Assembly (NCBI GenBank): GCA_013400115.1
Contig: VXBP01010329.1
Coordinates: forward strand, 177,515-241,514
Direction of reading: 5' to 3'
From: Rhinopomastus cyanomelas
Lineage: Eukaryota > Chordata > Aves > Bucerotiformes > Rhinopomastidae
DNA length: 64,000 nucleotides
The translations under genes were made by a program, and so were the position numbers. This document shows positions 1 to 12,500 of the stretch, one piece after another (positions within the stretch are counted from its first letter, which is position 1; the number at the start of each line of letters is the position of its first letter). The notes under the pieces are model-generated. The model saw nothing but the letters and a program-made list of their open reading frames with translations. It did not search any database and was not told the DNA's origin.

Positions 1-118
1 TCCACTGATTCGGCCAAGTTTTCGGTCCCCCTGTTTACTCTGCGCCTGGGCGGAGGCTTCTTCCACTGGAGAGGGAAGAAGAAAGTGCTGCCGTGGCACA
101 GCGCCACTGGGGGCTCGG

Positions 119-657
119 GGCTGCTGCCCCCCGCTCTCCCTGCCTGGCCCGCCTGTCTCTGGGGGCTCTACAGGCACCGGGCTGCTGCCCCCCGCTCTCC
201 CTGCCTGGCCCGCCTGTCTCTGGGGGCTCTACAGGTACCGGGGTGCTGCCCCCCGCTCTCCCTGCCTGGCCCGCCTGTCTCTGGGGGCTCTACAGGCACC
301 GGGGTGCTGCCCCCCGCTCTCCCTGCCTGGCCCGCCTGTCTCTGGGGGCTCTGCAGGCACCGGGCTGCTGCCCCCTGCTCTCCCTGCCTGGCCCGCCTGT
401 CTCTGGGGGCTCTGCGGGCACCGGGCTGCTGCCCCCTGCTCTCCCTGCCTGGCCTGCCTGTCTCTGGGGGCTCTGCGGGCACCGGGGTGCTGCCTGCAGC
501 TCTCCCTGCCTGGCCCGCCTGTCTCTGGGGGCTCTGCAGGCACCGGGGTGCTGCCCCCCGCTCTCCCTGCCTGGCCCGCCTGTCTCTGGGGGCTCTACAG
601 GCACCGGGGTGCTGCCCCCCGCTCTCCCTGCCTGGCCCGCCTGTCTCTGGGGGCTGT
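119..657. repeat. Minisatellite, 61-bp unit, nine copies
   Basis: Nine head-to-tail units start near 119, 180, 241, 302, 363, 424, 485, 546 and 607. Each contains gctctccctgcctggcc, then cgcctgtctctgggggctct, then a short variable part (acaggcaccgg, gcgggcaccgg). Units differ at only a few positions, so the array is young or homogenised. Because 61 is not a multiple of 3, the array is open in several frames on both strands without coding. It probably lies in an upstream intron or the 5' flank of ANXA5. Confidence 0.95.
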
Positions 658-1820
658 GCAACCGCTGGGCACTGCTCGGTCTGCTCCTCCTTTTACCGCT
701 GAACTGTTGGTGTCACTGCGGTTCGAGGTGGAGGCTTGGAAAACTGGGCGGACTCCAGCGGATGTTTTCTGTGGTCGCATCCTGTGCTCTGGAAAGTAAC
801 AGCAATTTGAGGGGCTCAGTGTGGGCTGGGCACTGCTGAAGGAGGCAACAGCCATGGGGACGGGTGAGACCCTTCAAAGAGATCAGTGGCATCCCACACC
901 AGGGCGGCAGCAGTTTCCTCGTTTAATGCCGTAACTTAACGAGTGGAGCGGTTGGTGGACCTCTAATACTGCTGTGGGTATCCTGTGAGTGCTTATGCGG
1001 TCAGGGTTTAGTTTTCACTGCGTTACAAAAGTCCTCTGCTGAATCCTTACTCGTTATTTTTTTAGATGTTTGTCAGGGTCAGGGTGTTGGATTTCTTTTG
1101 TGTTTTGTTTGAGGAGAAAGAGGGCTTTTTTTCCCCCTTAAATAGCCAACCTGGTTTGTAGGGTGCCTCTTAGGAAAAGAGGAACCCTTCCTCATGGCGT
1201 GCAGGGTGTCTGACCAGGCAGATCTGCTCTCAGCCTTTTATTACGGTGTGTTTAGCACCACTTACAGGCTTGAGGGTAACTTCCTTACAGTAGAAGCGTG
1301 GAATTGTGCGATTATCTTGTCTGTTCCACAGAGACCCACACTTCACTCTTGCTCTTGGTAACAGGATCGTTGTACAAGGAGGATTTTGTTCTTCCTTAGT
1401 ACAAACCAGTTACTCTTGTCTTCACATAGTAGGTTTTTCCATTGCTTGGGGCTGAGTGGATCGTTGTAGGTGGTTGAAACAAGGAGGCCTTGCTCTAGGA
1501 AGGCCTTGTCTTCCAATTTCCACATTCAGAGGACGGCTTTCCACTTCAGACTTGGCCCGTGTGCGTGCACAGCCACGAAAGGCTGGAAGTTGGTGCCTTG
1601 TAGCCTGCAGTTTGTTTTATTTAAAAAAGGTTGGAGCTCTGCTCCCCATGGCACGTGTCTGCTCTGACTTCCGATGTACCGTGATTAAGGGTGAGACATT
1701 AAAGTTGCCATCGACCATTAAACACCCACTGTCACTGGATGGTGGTTGTTCATACGTACAGCTGGAGGTCCAGAGTTCGCAAAGGCTGCACAGCACAGCA
1801 CGCTGCAGCCAAGTGTAGTC

Positions 1821-1920
1821 TAGATCCTGTGTGAGTTGGTCTGGGTGATCCTGTGTGGCAGGGGCGTTGGACCAGGTGATCTTTCGAGGTCCCTTCCAAT
1901 CCCTGATGATTCTATGATCA
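1821..1920 (+). mobile_element. CR1 LINE 3' end fragment
   Basis: The stretch contains ctgggtgatcctgtgtggca, gaccaggtgatctttcgagg and tcccttccaatccctgatg, ending at attctatgatc. This is the typical CR1 3' terminus in sense orientation, strongly 5'-truncated. Confidence 0.85.
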
Positions 1921-3825
1921 CCGAAGAACCAGACCTTTGAAGAAGGTGAGGGCTCTCTGGAGCCCTGCTGACTGAGGTGTTTGTTCTTGCTCAGTCATGG
2001 GGAGGTTGTTTTATTTTCCCCATGCTCACCCGAAGACCCGAGGGATTCTGTGTGCTCCATGGCCAGAATGAAAAGGTCCGTTCATGTTGCTGGAAAGCTA
2101 CAGAATGTGCAGACTGGTGTCTCCGTGCCTGTTCGTCAGCTGGCTTTGGAGAGTCACTGCTGTCCTGACGAGCTGCCTTTCCTTGCGCATCTGTACCCGA
2201 AGGGGTCCTGTCAATGCATAGATGCACGCGGTGTGATCTCTTCCTGCTTGAAGAAAAAGCAGCCTTGGAAGTGCTGCCCCGTGTTGGCTGATGTGGAAAT
2301 CTGCAAAGAAAGGGTATTTTCAGGGCTGATCTCTCTAGGTCTGCTGCTCTCAAATTGTTCCCTGCATGTGAAGTTGGGGCTGTTTTGTGTAGCCCTTCGT
2401 AACTGCCAGGAAGGGTTGTTTGGCGAAGGTGTGGCTGCTGCGCGCTACAGCTGGGTTCCTGTGCTGCCCACGTACATGGGTGCCTTGAGCCCAGGAGTGG
2501 TATCACCAGCTCCAGCAGTGCTTTGGGGCTGCTCTCTTGCGTTCCGAAGTACAAATGCTGTCCAGAATCGGGTGAAGTTGCTTGTGAGGACGGGTTCTTT
2601 GACGGGTTTTGCTCGTGTCCCTGTGTGGGTTTCTGTGTTGCTGTTGGTCTTCCCCTGTCTCTGCCACCACCTCTCTGTTGCCTCCTCTTTCTTCTTCCTA
2701 TCTTTAGTATCTGCATGACTCAGAGTTCAGCAGAGATCTTGGAAATGCTGGTTTTTTTCCTCAAGAGTGTAAATTTAGTGGGGCAGATGCGGCACGTCTG
2801 CTGACGTGGTCCAACTGAAGCATCACTAAACTCAGAGGGCTTTGCTTTGTAGAGGTGTCTGTGGCGAAGCACTCGCGTCAGCTCAGTGCTGCCTGTGCTC
2901 ATCCAGTCACGATGTCATTTTCATCCTGCTGCCCTTGTAATTTTGGTGAGGGTGTTGTGCAGTGCACATTTCTGAGGTGATGTGAGATTGAAAGCGCAGT
3001 TTGAGAGGGCATCTCCGTGTGGGCCTCGGTGGCCACCAAGGGTTGCAGTTCACCAGTGCATGCTGTGTTGTGCTTTGTCTGCAAGGTGGCCGTTCTCAGC
3101 CGAGAGCTGCTGAGGCAGGCTATGGTTTGTTCCAGCACGTGAGCGTCTGGGCTCTCTTCTGCGAATAACGTGCCTTCTCTGCCAGGGACCCCCGTGCTGC
3201 AGAGCGCCATCCTTTTCCTCCGTGCGTGCCTCTCCCCAGTTTTGCGGTGCCACCTGGTGAACAGGTAGGTGACTGCTTCAAACCCCGAGCCGTTCGCGCT
3301 TCACCTTCTCGGTGTTAGACGCTGGATCGTCCACTCTCCGTGGGCGTCCCGCTGCCTCCACTGTTGCAGAACAGCGCTGTGAAAAAGAGCAGGAGCTCTT
3401 CGGCCCTGGAAAATCTGACTGGTAAGAACTTGCTGTGAGTGGGTGCAGAGTGAGGGTAGCTGGGAGGAAGTCTGGATGGGTTTAAGTGTGGTCTTTTGTT
3501 TGCTGATAATGAACCCTTTGTGGTTAAGGAGAGTCTTGTGGGTGGGAGCCCTGTCTGCTTGGTGGGGAAGAATGGAAAGGAGCCTCCCATGGTAGCTATT
3601 GTGGATGCTCCAGATAATGTTCCAGATAAGGCCACTTGACATGAAATTGTGAACCTGCTCTCCTGGGAGCAGTTACTGTAGCTCTGGCAGTGATTAGAAC
3701 CATCTCTCCTGATGAGGTTGTATTGTCTGCTCCTTTTGTAAGCTTCTGCTGGAGCAGAATAAACCAAAACCACAGATGAAGTGAATTTCCTCCTTTGGAG
3801 AGGCATGAATTCCAGAACAGGGGCT

Positions 3826-3875
3826 GGACTTAGATGATCTTTCGAGGTCCCTTCCAACCTCTAACATTCTGTGAC
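3826..3875 (+). mobile_element. CR1 LINE 3' end fragment
   Basis: Very short sense CR1 terminus: ctggacttagatgatctttc, gaggtcccttccaacctct, then aacattctgtgactctg. Confidence 0.8.
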
Positions 3876-6511
3876 TCTGCGTAACAAGGGCGCCTCTGCC
3901 TTCAGTGGTTTGAATCTTTATTTCTTTAAACTGTCCTCTGGCTTCTTTCTTCTCTCCTGCTCATTTTGCGTATCCAGGGGCTTTGCTGATCTTGTCGGTA
4001 GGTGTCGGCGCGGTGTTTTTGTTGTGTGTAATCGCCACCGGCGTTGGCACACGGCTGCTGAGCGACAGTCCCGGCGGTGGGCAGTGCGCAAAGAACACGC
4101 CTGGGTCCTTCTGTTGAGGGCTTGTGTGTCGTGTGTCTCTCTCTCTGTTTTACTGCCCAGTGTAGGGTGCTGCTGTTTAGTAAGGGGTCACTGCAGGTGA
4201 CAAAAGGATTTATCTCAAGGACTGCTGTGTTTTCCTTTCCATTTCTGGGTTCTCCTGGGGACCATGCTGGCCGTAATGGAAAGGACCTGTGAGAGTTTAG
4301 TGTTACCGTGTGTCCGTTTGCATGAAGGCAAGGGACCTTCTTGGAGATGCTGGAGGTAACGTGATGACTTTGTGTGAGGTTGAATAAATGGGGATTGTAA
4401 ATAAATGTGCAGTAGTTGTGTTTTTCTGTCAGGTCAGGGTGTGCAGCCGTTGTGGTGCTGTGATCCATCTGCAAGAACCACCTCTGCTAGTGCTGAGACT
4501 GTAACTGAGTTGTCTGATCACTGAGTGCCTGCCTTTTGTCCGAAGCTCTTTTGCAAGGATCTGTTCCTTTGTTAGCAGTATTTGCTCCACAGCTCCTGTT
4601 TCAGAGTCTCCACCGCTGAAAGTTGGCTTCAGTGGTTCAGGCGGTGCTGGTGGTTTGCAACAGATCTTCCTCTCTCTGGCCAAAAGGTGCTGTGTTTGGG
4701 CTGGAGGGGATGGCTCCAAGTGCTGAGTTTTGCTGCTGCAGAGCTGTCCGCTGTTGTGCATTGATTCTGCAAATGAGAAGCTGGGACTGGACTAACAGAA
4801 GGGTGCTCTGGGACAGTGTTAGATGGGTTTGACTGTTAAATGCACTGTGCCTGAATGTTTCCTGGCTGTTTCCTGGTGTGCCTGGAGTGTGGGGCCACAC
4901 TGCAGCGCTCCGAAACGCCGGGAGAGTCGGTTTCTGATGTGAAAGTTAGGGGTGGCTCGATGCTTCCTCGGTGATGGACCAGCTCCTAGCAGTAGTAGCT
5001 ACACATTTGCCCACGTGTAGCTTCCGAAGGCAGTTAGAGGTAGGTTAGGGCATGACCCACAGAGCTGTTCCCAGACTTGTTTTACAGCACCAGCCCCTGC
5101 TGTGGTTGTGCTCTGTTTGCACCAGCAGATAGGATGAAGGGCAGCAGGTGCAGCTGGGGATCCTGCCAGCAGAGCTGCTCTCTTTGTGGTGCTGTGGGGT
5201 TTTATTGTGCTGGATGGCAGAGCCGCAGCACTGCTCCTGATGTGCGCGCTAGGTGCAGCTCAAGGCCTGATTGAGAGTGGTTGCAGCAGCAGGCTGCCAC
5301 AATCCAGTTGGGAGGAAACGCCTGCCGTGCCAGTGGCTCCCAGACATCATGAAGTCAAACTCGGGCGACAGCTGCACCAGAAGCATTCCAGGAACTGTTA
5401 ATCAAGCCTAATCGATGCTGAGGCTTTCCACGCTGTGCTTTGGAAAAGGAGGTTGTGGAAGGGGTCTTAGTCAACAAAACTGAGAGAGGATGCAGAGTGA
5501 GATTTAGTCCGGTGTTCAGTGCCGCACGTGTGGCGTTGGAGCAGGCACAGAGGGTACGCTGAGCACGCAGAGCCGCACGCTGAGGACATCCTGCCATCAC
5601 GCTCACCTGTAGTGGGAAAAGCAGCCAGCAAACTCGCGTGCAGTGGCAAGAGCAGCTTCTGAGGAAGTGCCGTGCCTCTGAATTGTGCTGGGTGCTGGAG
5701 CCAAGGCATCTGCCAGAGAGAAGGTTGCTGTTGCTGTCAGACACCACGGTGCGTTGTGTTCCAGCTGCTGTGTCCCTAAACCAAACTCGTGACTGCTGCG
5801 GCAGTGGGAAGGCAGGGTGTCTGGGATGGCACGAGCACGGCGATGGCCTGGGAGGCAGTGGTACTTCAGGGTGGTTTGTGGTGCTCATCTGCTCCTCTCT
5901 CCGTGTGCTCTCCTGGTTGGCCGGCCCTGGATGAGCACATTGACCTGAAACCCGAGCGAGCGTGGTGTGGCTGGAATTGCTAACCCGAGGGAAGGGCTGT
6001 TTCACTGAGCCTCTTGGGAAATAAGCTGTTGACAGTCTCAGCAGGTGCCTTGGTGCTTCCTTTCGTGCCCTTTCCTGAGATTAGACAAGCACCTGGTCTA
6101 TACTGATCATTAGTTTTTCCAGGGATGCTTACAGGAAGTTTCCCTTCTCCAGCTGTTAGAAACCCCCCCCCCATTCCCAAACCCGGTTTATTTTCCCTTG
6201 TGGCCATTGCTTGGCCTTTACAGTTTATAAATTAACTGCTCCTTCAGCCCCTGCTGTGGTGAAGGGCAGCCCTGCAGCTGTTGGTGCCAGTGTACCTGGG
6301 CTTGGCTGGGCGGCTGCCGAGCGGAACCACAGCAGTGCCGGCACAGTCAGCTGGCCTTAGGTGCCCACAGACTCCACCGCAGGAAGAACGCTGCTGTCCT
6401 TTGGATTGTGGAGTCCAGCTCAGTGTGAGCTCACGTGTGGAGAGCTGAAAGCGGTTACCTTCTGTTTCACGGCTTCTCACCTTTGCCCTCACCCTTTTTT
6501 TTCTCCTCTAG

Positions 6512-9500
6512 TACACGAGAGGCACCGTGACGGCCTTCTCCCCTTTTGACGCCAGAGCTGATGCGGAGGCCCTTCGCAAGGCCATGAAGGGCATGGGTAA
6601 GCACGATGCACTGTGTGGAGAGGGAAGGGCTCTCTGTTGCGAGCACCCTTTCCAAGCTGTTTCCTGTGTGAGCAGAGGAGGGCAGGGCATGTGCCTGCAC
6701 GCTGTGGAATGACAGCCTGGGACTGCTCGGGCCTGGGAGCGTCCTCATTTTGACTGCAGCTCTCAGGGATGTTGATCTTTACTCAGCATAACGACAAAGA
6801 AGGAGGCGGCTTGCACGCTGCCCACCTGGAGTTCTTGCTGCACAGCAGCCTACACTGGGGATTAACGGGCAGCGGCTGGGAAGCGTTAGGGCAGTCTTGT
6901 GGAGCTCTGTGCTTGGAAAACCTGTGACAGAGCCCTCGGTCTGGAAGCATGTAGGCGTGTTCCAGTTACCATGAATCGAGGAGCTAGTGAGGTGCTGTGC
7001 TGTGGGGGGCTGCCTTGCAAGCTCCCCCATATAAAATGGGTAACAGCCCCATGCTTCTGGACCCTGAGGTGTTCGGGGTCACTGGACCGAGGTTCGGTGG
7101 GAGTCGGCAGGTTGTTCATACCCAAGTAAGTCCCTTGGTGAGCTCGGGGGCAAGGCTGCTGTGCAGGATACGCGTTGCGTGTCGCAGCTGATGGCGGAGG
7201 CGCTGGGAGCAGTGTTTGGGACAGAGTGCCGGTGGAGAGCAAACAACACGTGAGTCCTGCAGCGGTGTGTTTGCAGTAGCAGAGCACCGAACCTGGCGCC
7301 TCAGCTTGGGGTTCTTGAAATGCTCCTGCTGTTGGTCAGCAGACTGTTTTTCTAAATTGCCTGTCATTGCCTTTTGGGTTCGTGCTGCTGCTGTTAGCGT
7401 TAGAGTGTGTTTGTAGCTCTTGTGTTCTTTCCCTCTATCTTCAGGGACTGATGAAGAAACCATTCTGAAGATCCTCACCAGCAGAAACAATGCTCAGCGC
7501 CAGGAAATCGCGTCTGCCTTCAAAACCTTGTTTGGCAGGGTGAGAAGAAGAAAAATAGCTCTAGAGATACGGCCTGTGATCATGTCCTAAACTCTGAGGC
7601 TCCTAGTAAAAGGTTCTCTCGATGAAAACCTGGTTTTGCTTCTGCATCCCCCTCTGCCCCGTCCTGCCACATCCTTAGTTGCTGGCCCAAGGAAGTTCCT
7701 TTCTTTCTCCATGTGTCAGCCCGTGTCTTAGAGCTCCTGTAATGTCCTGTTAGTGTCCTACCAGTGCTGACCTTGTTCTTGCTTTGGAAGACATTGTCAA
7801 ATGTTTTGATGCAAGTGAAGGCAGGAGAAGAATTTCCTGGAGCTGGAAAATGTGCTAGAGGTGAAGCAGCCTTGTGCTGTAGAGAGGAGCAGGACAGCAG
7901 GCAGATGTGTCGGTAGATACAGCCGTGAGCGAGTGCAAAGCAAAGGCCACTTCCTGGGTCCTTTCGTGTTCTCTCTGGGCCACCTTTGTTTTGAGTAGCA
8001 AGTGCAGTGAACGAGGGGAGTTGAAGGAATCTCTGTCTCAGAAAACCAAGTCGCAGTACTTCTGCTTTCCAAACGCCCGTGTGTCCTCCTGCCTGCCCTG
8101 ACTGCCTGCGCTCAGCTGAGGTCCCAGTGAAAGGAAAAAGAGCTCTGTCCCGCGTGCGCTTTGCTGCGTCGCTGGAGTCTTCTGGCTCTCGCGCGCGCAC
8201 ACGTGTCTCTTTCAGATGGCCAGTCCTTGTTCGTCACCGCGCTGTTTGTTTGCTCTGCATTAGGATCTTGTGGATGACCTGAAGTCGGAACTTACCGGCA
8301 AGTTGGAAACACTGATGGTATCTCTGATGAGACCAGCGTATCTTTTTGATGCGCATGCACTGAAACACGCCATCAAGGTAAGAGGGGCAAGGAAACCGCG
8401 CGCCGCGCGAGGTGTTTGCTGCTCTTTGCCTTGCAGGAACGAGCCTGTAAGGGCAATGCTGATACAACCAGCCTTTGGGGTGTTCAGTGAAGGGTGTTGG
8501 CTGACACCTGCCGTTGCTGCTGGTGCCATGGTGCTGCTCGTGGTTGTGATTCGTCCAGCTCGCTAAAAGTAGTTCAGAAATCCAGCCTGTTCAATGTGCT
8601 TTGTGAAACCCTTTCACTGAGAAGCTCTGGAGTCTTCACGCTGAGCTGCAGACGCAGATGAAAATCGCACAGCGTGAGACTTTGCTCCTCCTGACCTGCA
8701 TCCAACAAGTGCGTGCACACGTTGCTTCGAAGTTCTTGCTGCTGCAGTGCAGTGCTGAAGCCCAGCGGACGCGGAGCAACCTCAGCTTTGTACCTTGCCA
8801 ACCGTCTGTGCAGGGGCTGCGCACCAGTTCCAAGGGTTATTGAATGAATTGTAAAAACTGCCTCTGGTAACGCGCAGGAGAGAGGCTGGCAGCCCTGTCA
8901 GCAGTGCCTCTGAAACCTTTCTCTGGAGTGTCTTTCTGGGAAGGCCAGGTGAGTGGGTTAGGGTTAGGTGTTTTCTTCCCTGTGGTCCTGTTTCTTCCCC
9001 TCTGTCACACCTGGCTGACATCGTCCACGCGTGCAGATCTGGGAACCGCATGGCCCTGGGTGGTCCACAGAACTTGCTGATTAGAGGATGTTGAAGGTGG
9101 CCGGTGCCTGGTAGTGCTCAGTGGGGTGACACTTGCACGTGAGCTCCCCAGACTGCGACGACCAACTGGTTGCTGTGTTTGCATTAGCCAGCGGTGCAGA
9201 GTGGTGCTCGTGAACCCAAGAACCGGCAAATACGGCCTCAGACCGCAGGAGCTGTAGTCCCGGGCGTTTTCTGCGATGTCTTTGTATGCAAGAGGAGAGA
9301 GGGCACCTGACGTGGGAACCGATAAAGGCCTTGTTGGCTAAAAGGAAGAACAACCACCAAAGGCTCCTCTCGCTGACTTAAGAGTCAGAGACCGACAGAG
9401 AAACGACAAAACGGATGGATGGATGTCGAGATGGTGAAACATGTCGAGTAGGGTCACCGGGGTGCGCGTGGAGACAGTGAAGCAGGAGTAGTCTGGCTCT

Positions 9501-12500
9501 GGTCACCTGCCACCTGAAACCTGACGTCGTGGCATTTGCGAGAGCGTGACTGCACAGAAGACATGTCAGCGCTAGCTGCGTCTCGGCAGGGTGGGCAACA
9601 ACAGTGAGGGAGGTGCGGCGGCAGAGACCCGGCGCGAGACGGCGACTCGGCTGGGAGGCTTGAGGCTGGCTGAAGGTGGTCCCATTGGTGTTCTCCGCCG
9701 CTGAGTACGGCTGTGGCTGCCTCGCTCGCGCAGTGGGCTTGTCCCCTGGGAAGTGCCTCGCTGTGCCCTGGCAGGGCTGTGTGTGCTGTCAGCACTGGGG
9801 TTTTCCTTGCAGGAGGGTTGCAGATAACCCGATGCAGCAGAAAAGCTGTACGGCGCCTTTGGAATGGCAAAGAGCAAGGGCTTGTTCTTGCAGGTGGGGT
9901 AGGTGCGGGCTGGTGGAAGCAAGCTCCTGGCTTGGCTTTTGTGGCTGTTGTCCTTGTGCAAGCCAGTGGTGCCCGCTGAGCTGCTGTCGTCAGACTGCAG
10001 TGGCTAGAGCTGTCCTGGATAGCCCGTCCTTTGTAGGATGCGCGGGCTTGCGGTGGGAGACGGGGGGTTTAATACAGCCCAGCTCACGGGAGGGTCGGGG
10101 CCGTTGTGGCGTGGCTCTGTGGTTGTCTGGCCTCTGGACAGGAGTGAGAGCTGGGGTGGCAGCTGCTGCTCTGTTCATTCCCTTACGCGACTGTTGTCGT
10201 CGCCCAACAGTGGAGAGCTCTGAGGCCCGTCTGGAAGGGCTCGTCGGAATCCCACAGCACCGAGCCTTTGTTGAGCACCGCGCTGGTTTTAAGCCAATCG
10301 AGCGACAGCAGGAGCAATGTGCTAGAAACAGTTCTGTGGCCCAGGCATGTCAGCTGGTGGTCATGTCTGATTGTGGAAGGCACCTCTTGGTTTTCTCGTG
10401 TTACTCCAACAGCTGGTTTCTCCCTGTACCCCTGCAGGGCGCGGGCACCAACGAGAAGGTGTTGACTGAGATCCTGGCCTCCCGGACACCTGCAGAAGTG
10501 CAGAACATTAAGCAGGTGTATCTGCAAGGTAAAGTTCTCTGTGACGCGCGGTTCTGGGGTCTCTGGTCGCTTGTCTTCACGTGATTTCTCGCTGACCTTG
10601 CAGATGAGGTCTGCACACTGACGGGGGGCCCTGTCAGCGCCCGCTGCTTTCATCTCTTTGTCAGAAAGGGGGGTTTAGTGGGTAGGAGCTGGGAAGCTGG
10701 TGTTGCCTGAAGAGCCAGAGGGGACGTTTCTGCCCTTCACTCGGCGTTAACGTTCTTCAGACCTCTGCTGCAGTGGGTGCAGCAAACGTGTCCTAGTTGT
10801 GAAGGCTCTTCCTCATCTATGATTCTACAAGCTGTGGGTCAGACCAGTTTCTTGCTGTAAGGTGGTGACTCTTTTGCAGAGTATGAGGCCAACTTAGAAG
10901 ACAAGATCACAGGAGAAACGTCAGGCCACTTTCAGAGACTGCTGGTGGTCCTGCTGCAGGTCAGTGTGTCCTGGTGAGCAGCCTGGCTGTGCGCTTCCCT
11001 GCCGTCTGCTTGCTGGGCTGCGATGTGACGCAGACCTGGTGATGGGCAGGACCGGCTCTGGAGCAGTCGCTTCCCCTGCCTTTCGGGGTCAGCCGCTTAC
11101 GCACCGCTGCATCGGAAAGCTGCTGCGATGCTGGCGACTGCGGCAGAAGGCTGCTGGGGCGGGGGGTTGAAGGCGACGGCGGGGAGAACGCTCGCTGCAT
11201 GAACCCGCAAGCCAAAGGGATGGGTGGGGGCCTTTTGGAGAAGATGTGTTAGCGGTTGGCTCTCAAGGGCTGAACAGAGCAGAGCGTGTTTCTGTCAGCA
11301 TTTTGGCTTCTGACTGCTCGGGTGACAGCTTGTCACAATTCTTTTCAGGCCAATCGAGATCCCGATGGCAGAGTTGATGATGGTCTCGTTGAGCAGGATG
11401 CTCAGGTGGGTGAATGGCCCGGGGCTTGGGGCATTTCTACAAGTTACCTTGCAAAGAGGCCACAGGGCCAGTTAAAACGTGCCAGAGACACTGAGCATCT
11501 TCTCTGCCCTTCACGACTCATTTTCATGTGCTCTGGGCTCCTCTGGTCTTAGGAGGAGTCGGAACCTGACACAGAGAGTCCGTGACTTCCGGTATCTTCA
11601 CACTTCGGTGTCAGGCGTGTGCTGCGCGGCTGGGACTGCCGTGGGCTGCTCACTGGGGAACACTAGCAGTCACCTGAAGAGCTTAGCGCCCATCGTTGAA
11701 CTGAAGCTCCTTAAGGGCTGCTTTCTTGCCCCACGGCTTTGGGCTGTTGATAGTGACAGGAGTAGCAGCAGCAGCTGCCAGCGTGTTTTGAACAGGACTG
11801 TGAGCCAAGTGCACGTCCGGAGCTCCTGACTTCCCATTCAGGCCAGCGGGGCTGGGGGGCTGGCTAGGAAATGGTTGATGGCCTGGGGGAGGCTGACTGC
11901 AGGACCTGTTCTCACTGATACTCTTTGCAAAGTGTGCTGTGTGCAGCCCTTCCAAGCGCCTGGCCCGGAGAAGAGTTCCCAGTGGGAGGAAAGGGCTGGT
12001 TTTCTCCACACGTTCTTTGTCCCTCTCGTTTTCCCCGCCATCGCCTCGTCTGGGTCCTGGCCTAACTGGGCCTCTCGTGGCCCGGGGCTTGCCTGCGCTG
12101 AAGACAGCCGTACCTGAAGGGCTACAGCAATCGAGCAGCTAAAACCTGGCTTCATGTGACTAAGAGCTCAGCCCTGCAAACCCTGTTGCCAGGCGCCCAA
12201 ACGCCTCTGACCCTCCCTCGTGGAAAGCTTCCTCCCGGGCCAAGGCAGCTGGTTCTGCCGTTGCTGTGGGTCACCGGCTAATGAAGCTTTGCTGGTCTGA
12301 TTGTAAAAAGAGCAGGAGAGGGGAGGAAAGACTGAAAAAGCCGCGCAGGGAATGGTCTTTATCTCCCGTGCTGCCACAGTTGTAGAAGACTCGAGGCCAG
12401 GGAAGGGCCCGCGCGCAGTTCTGGGCCCCGAAGCAGCGCTGCTTGCCCGCCACAGGCAACGTCAGGACTTACTCTTTCTTTCTTTCTGAAGCCACTTCAG

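Larger units (their letters stand above)
658..6511 (+). other. ANXA5: Probable ANXA5 intron preceding the first visible exon; no gene seen
   Basis: It ends in a good acceptor (tttttttctcctctag) at 6511. I looked for a short initiator exon (ATG plus two codons, then a phase-0 GT donor) and found none. Two CR1 3' ends are present (about 1821 and 3826), and a ten-base C run at about 6163. Whether the whole stretch is intron depends on where the upstream exon lies. Confidence 0.6.

Noticed and set aside
85..839. Overlapping open frames of 60-248 codons on both strands with repeated LARLSLGAL-like blocks
   Set aside because: They are the 61-bp minisatellite read in shifting frames; there is no ATG start in context and no gene structure.
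852..863. ATGGGGACG followed by ggtgag as a possible ANXA5 initiator exon
   Set aside because: The donor would leave a phase-1 end, but the next exon at 6,512 needs phase 0. The encoded residues (MGT) do not match the family.
5826..5840. ATGGCACGAG as a possible ANXA5 initiator exon
   Set aside because: There is no GT donor after the third codon. Other ATGGC sites in 1-6,500 (1,194, 1,649, 2,059, 4,682) fail in the same way or in frame.
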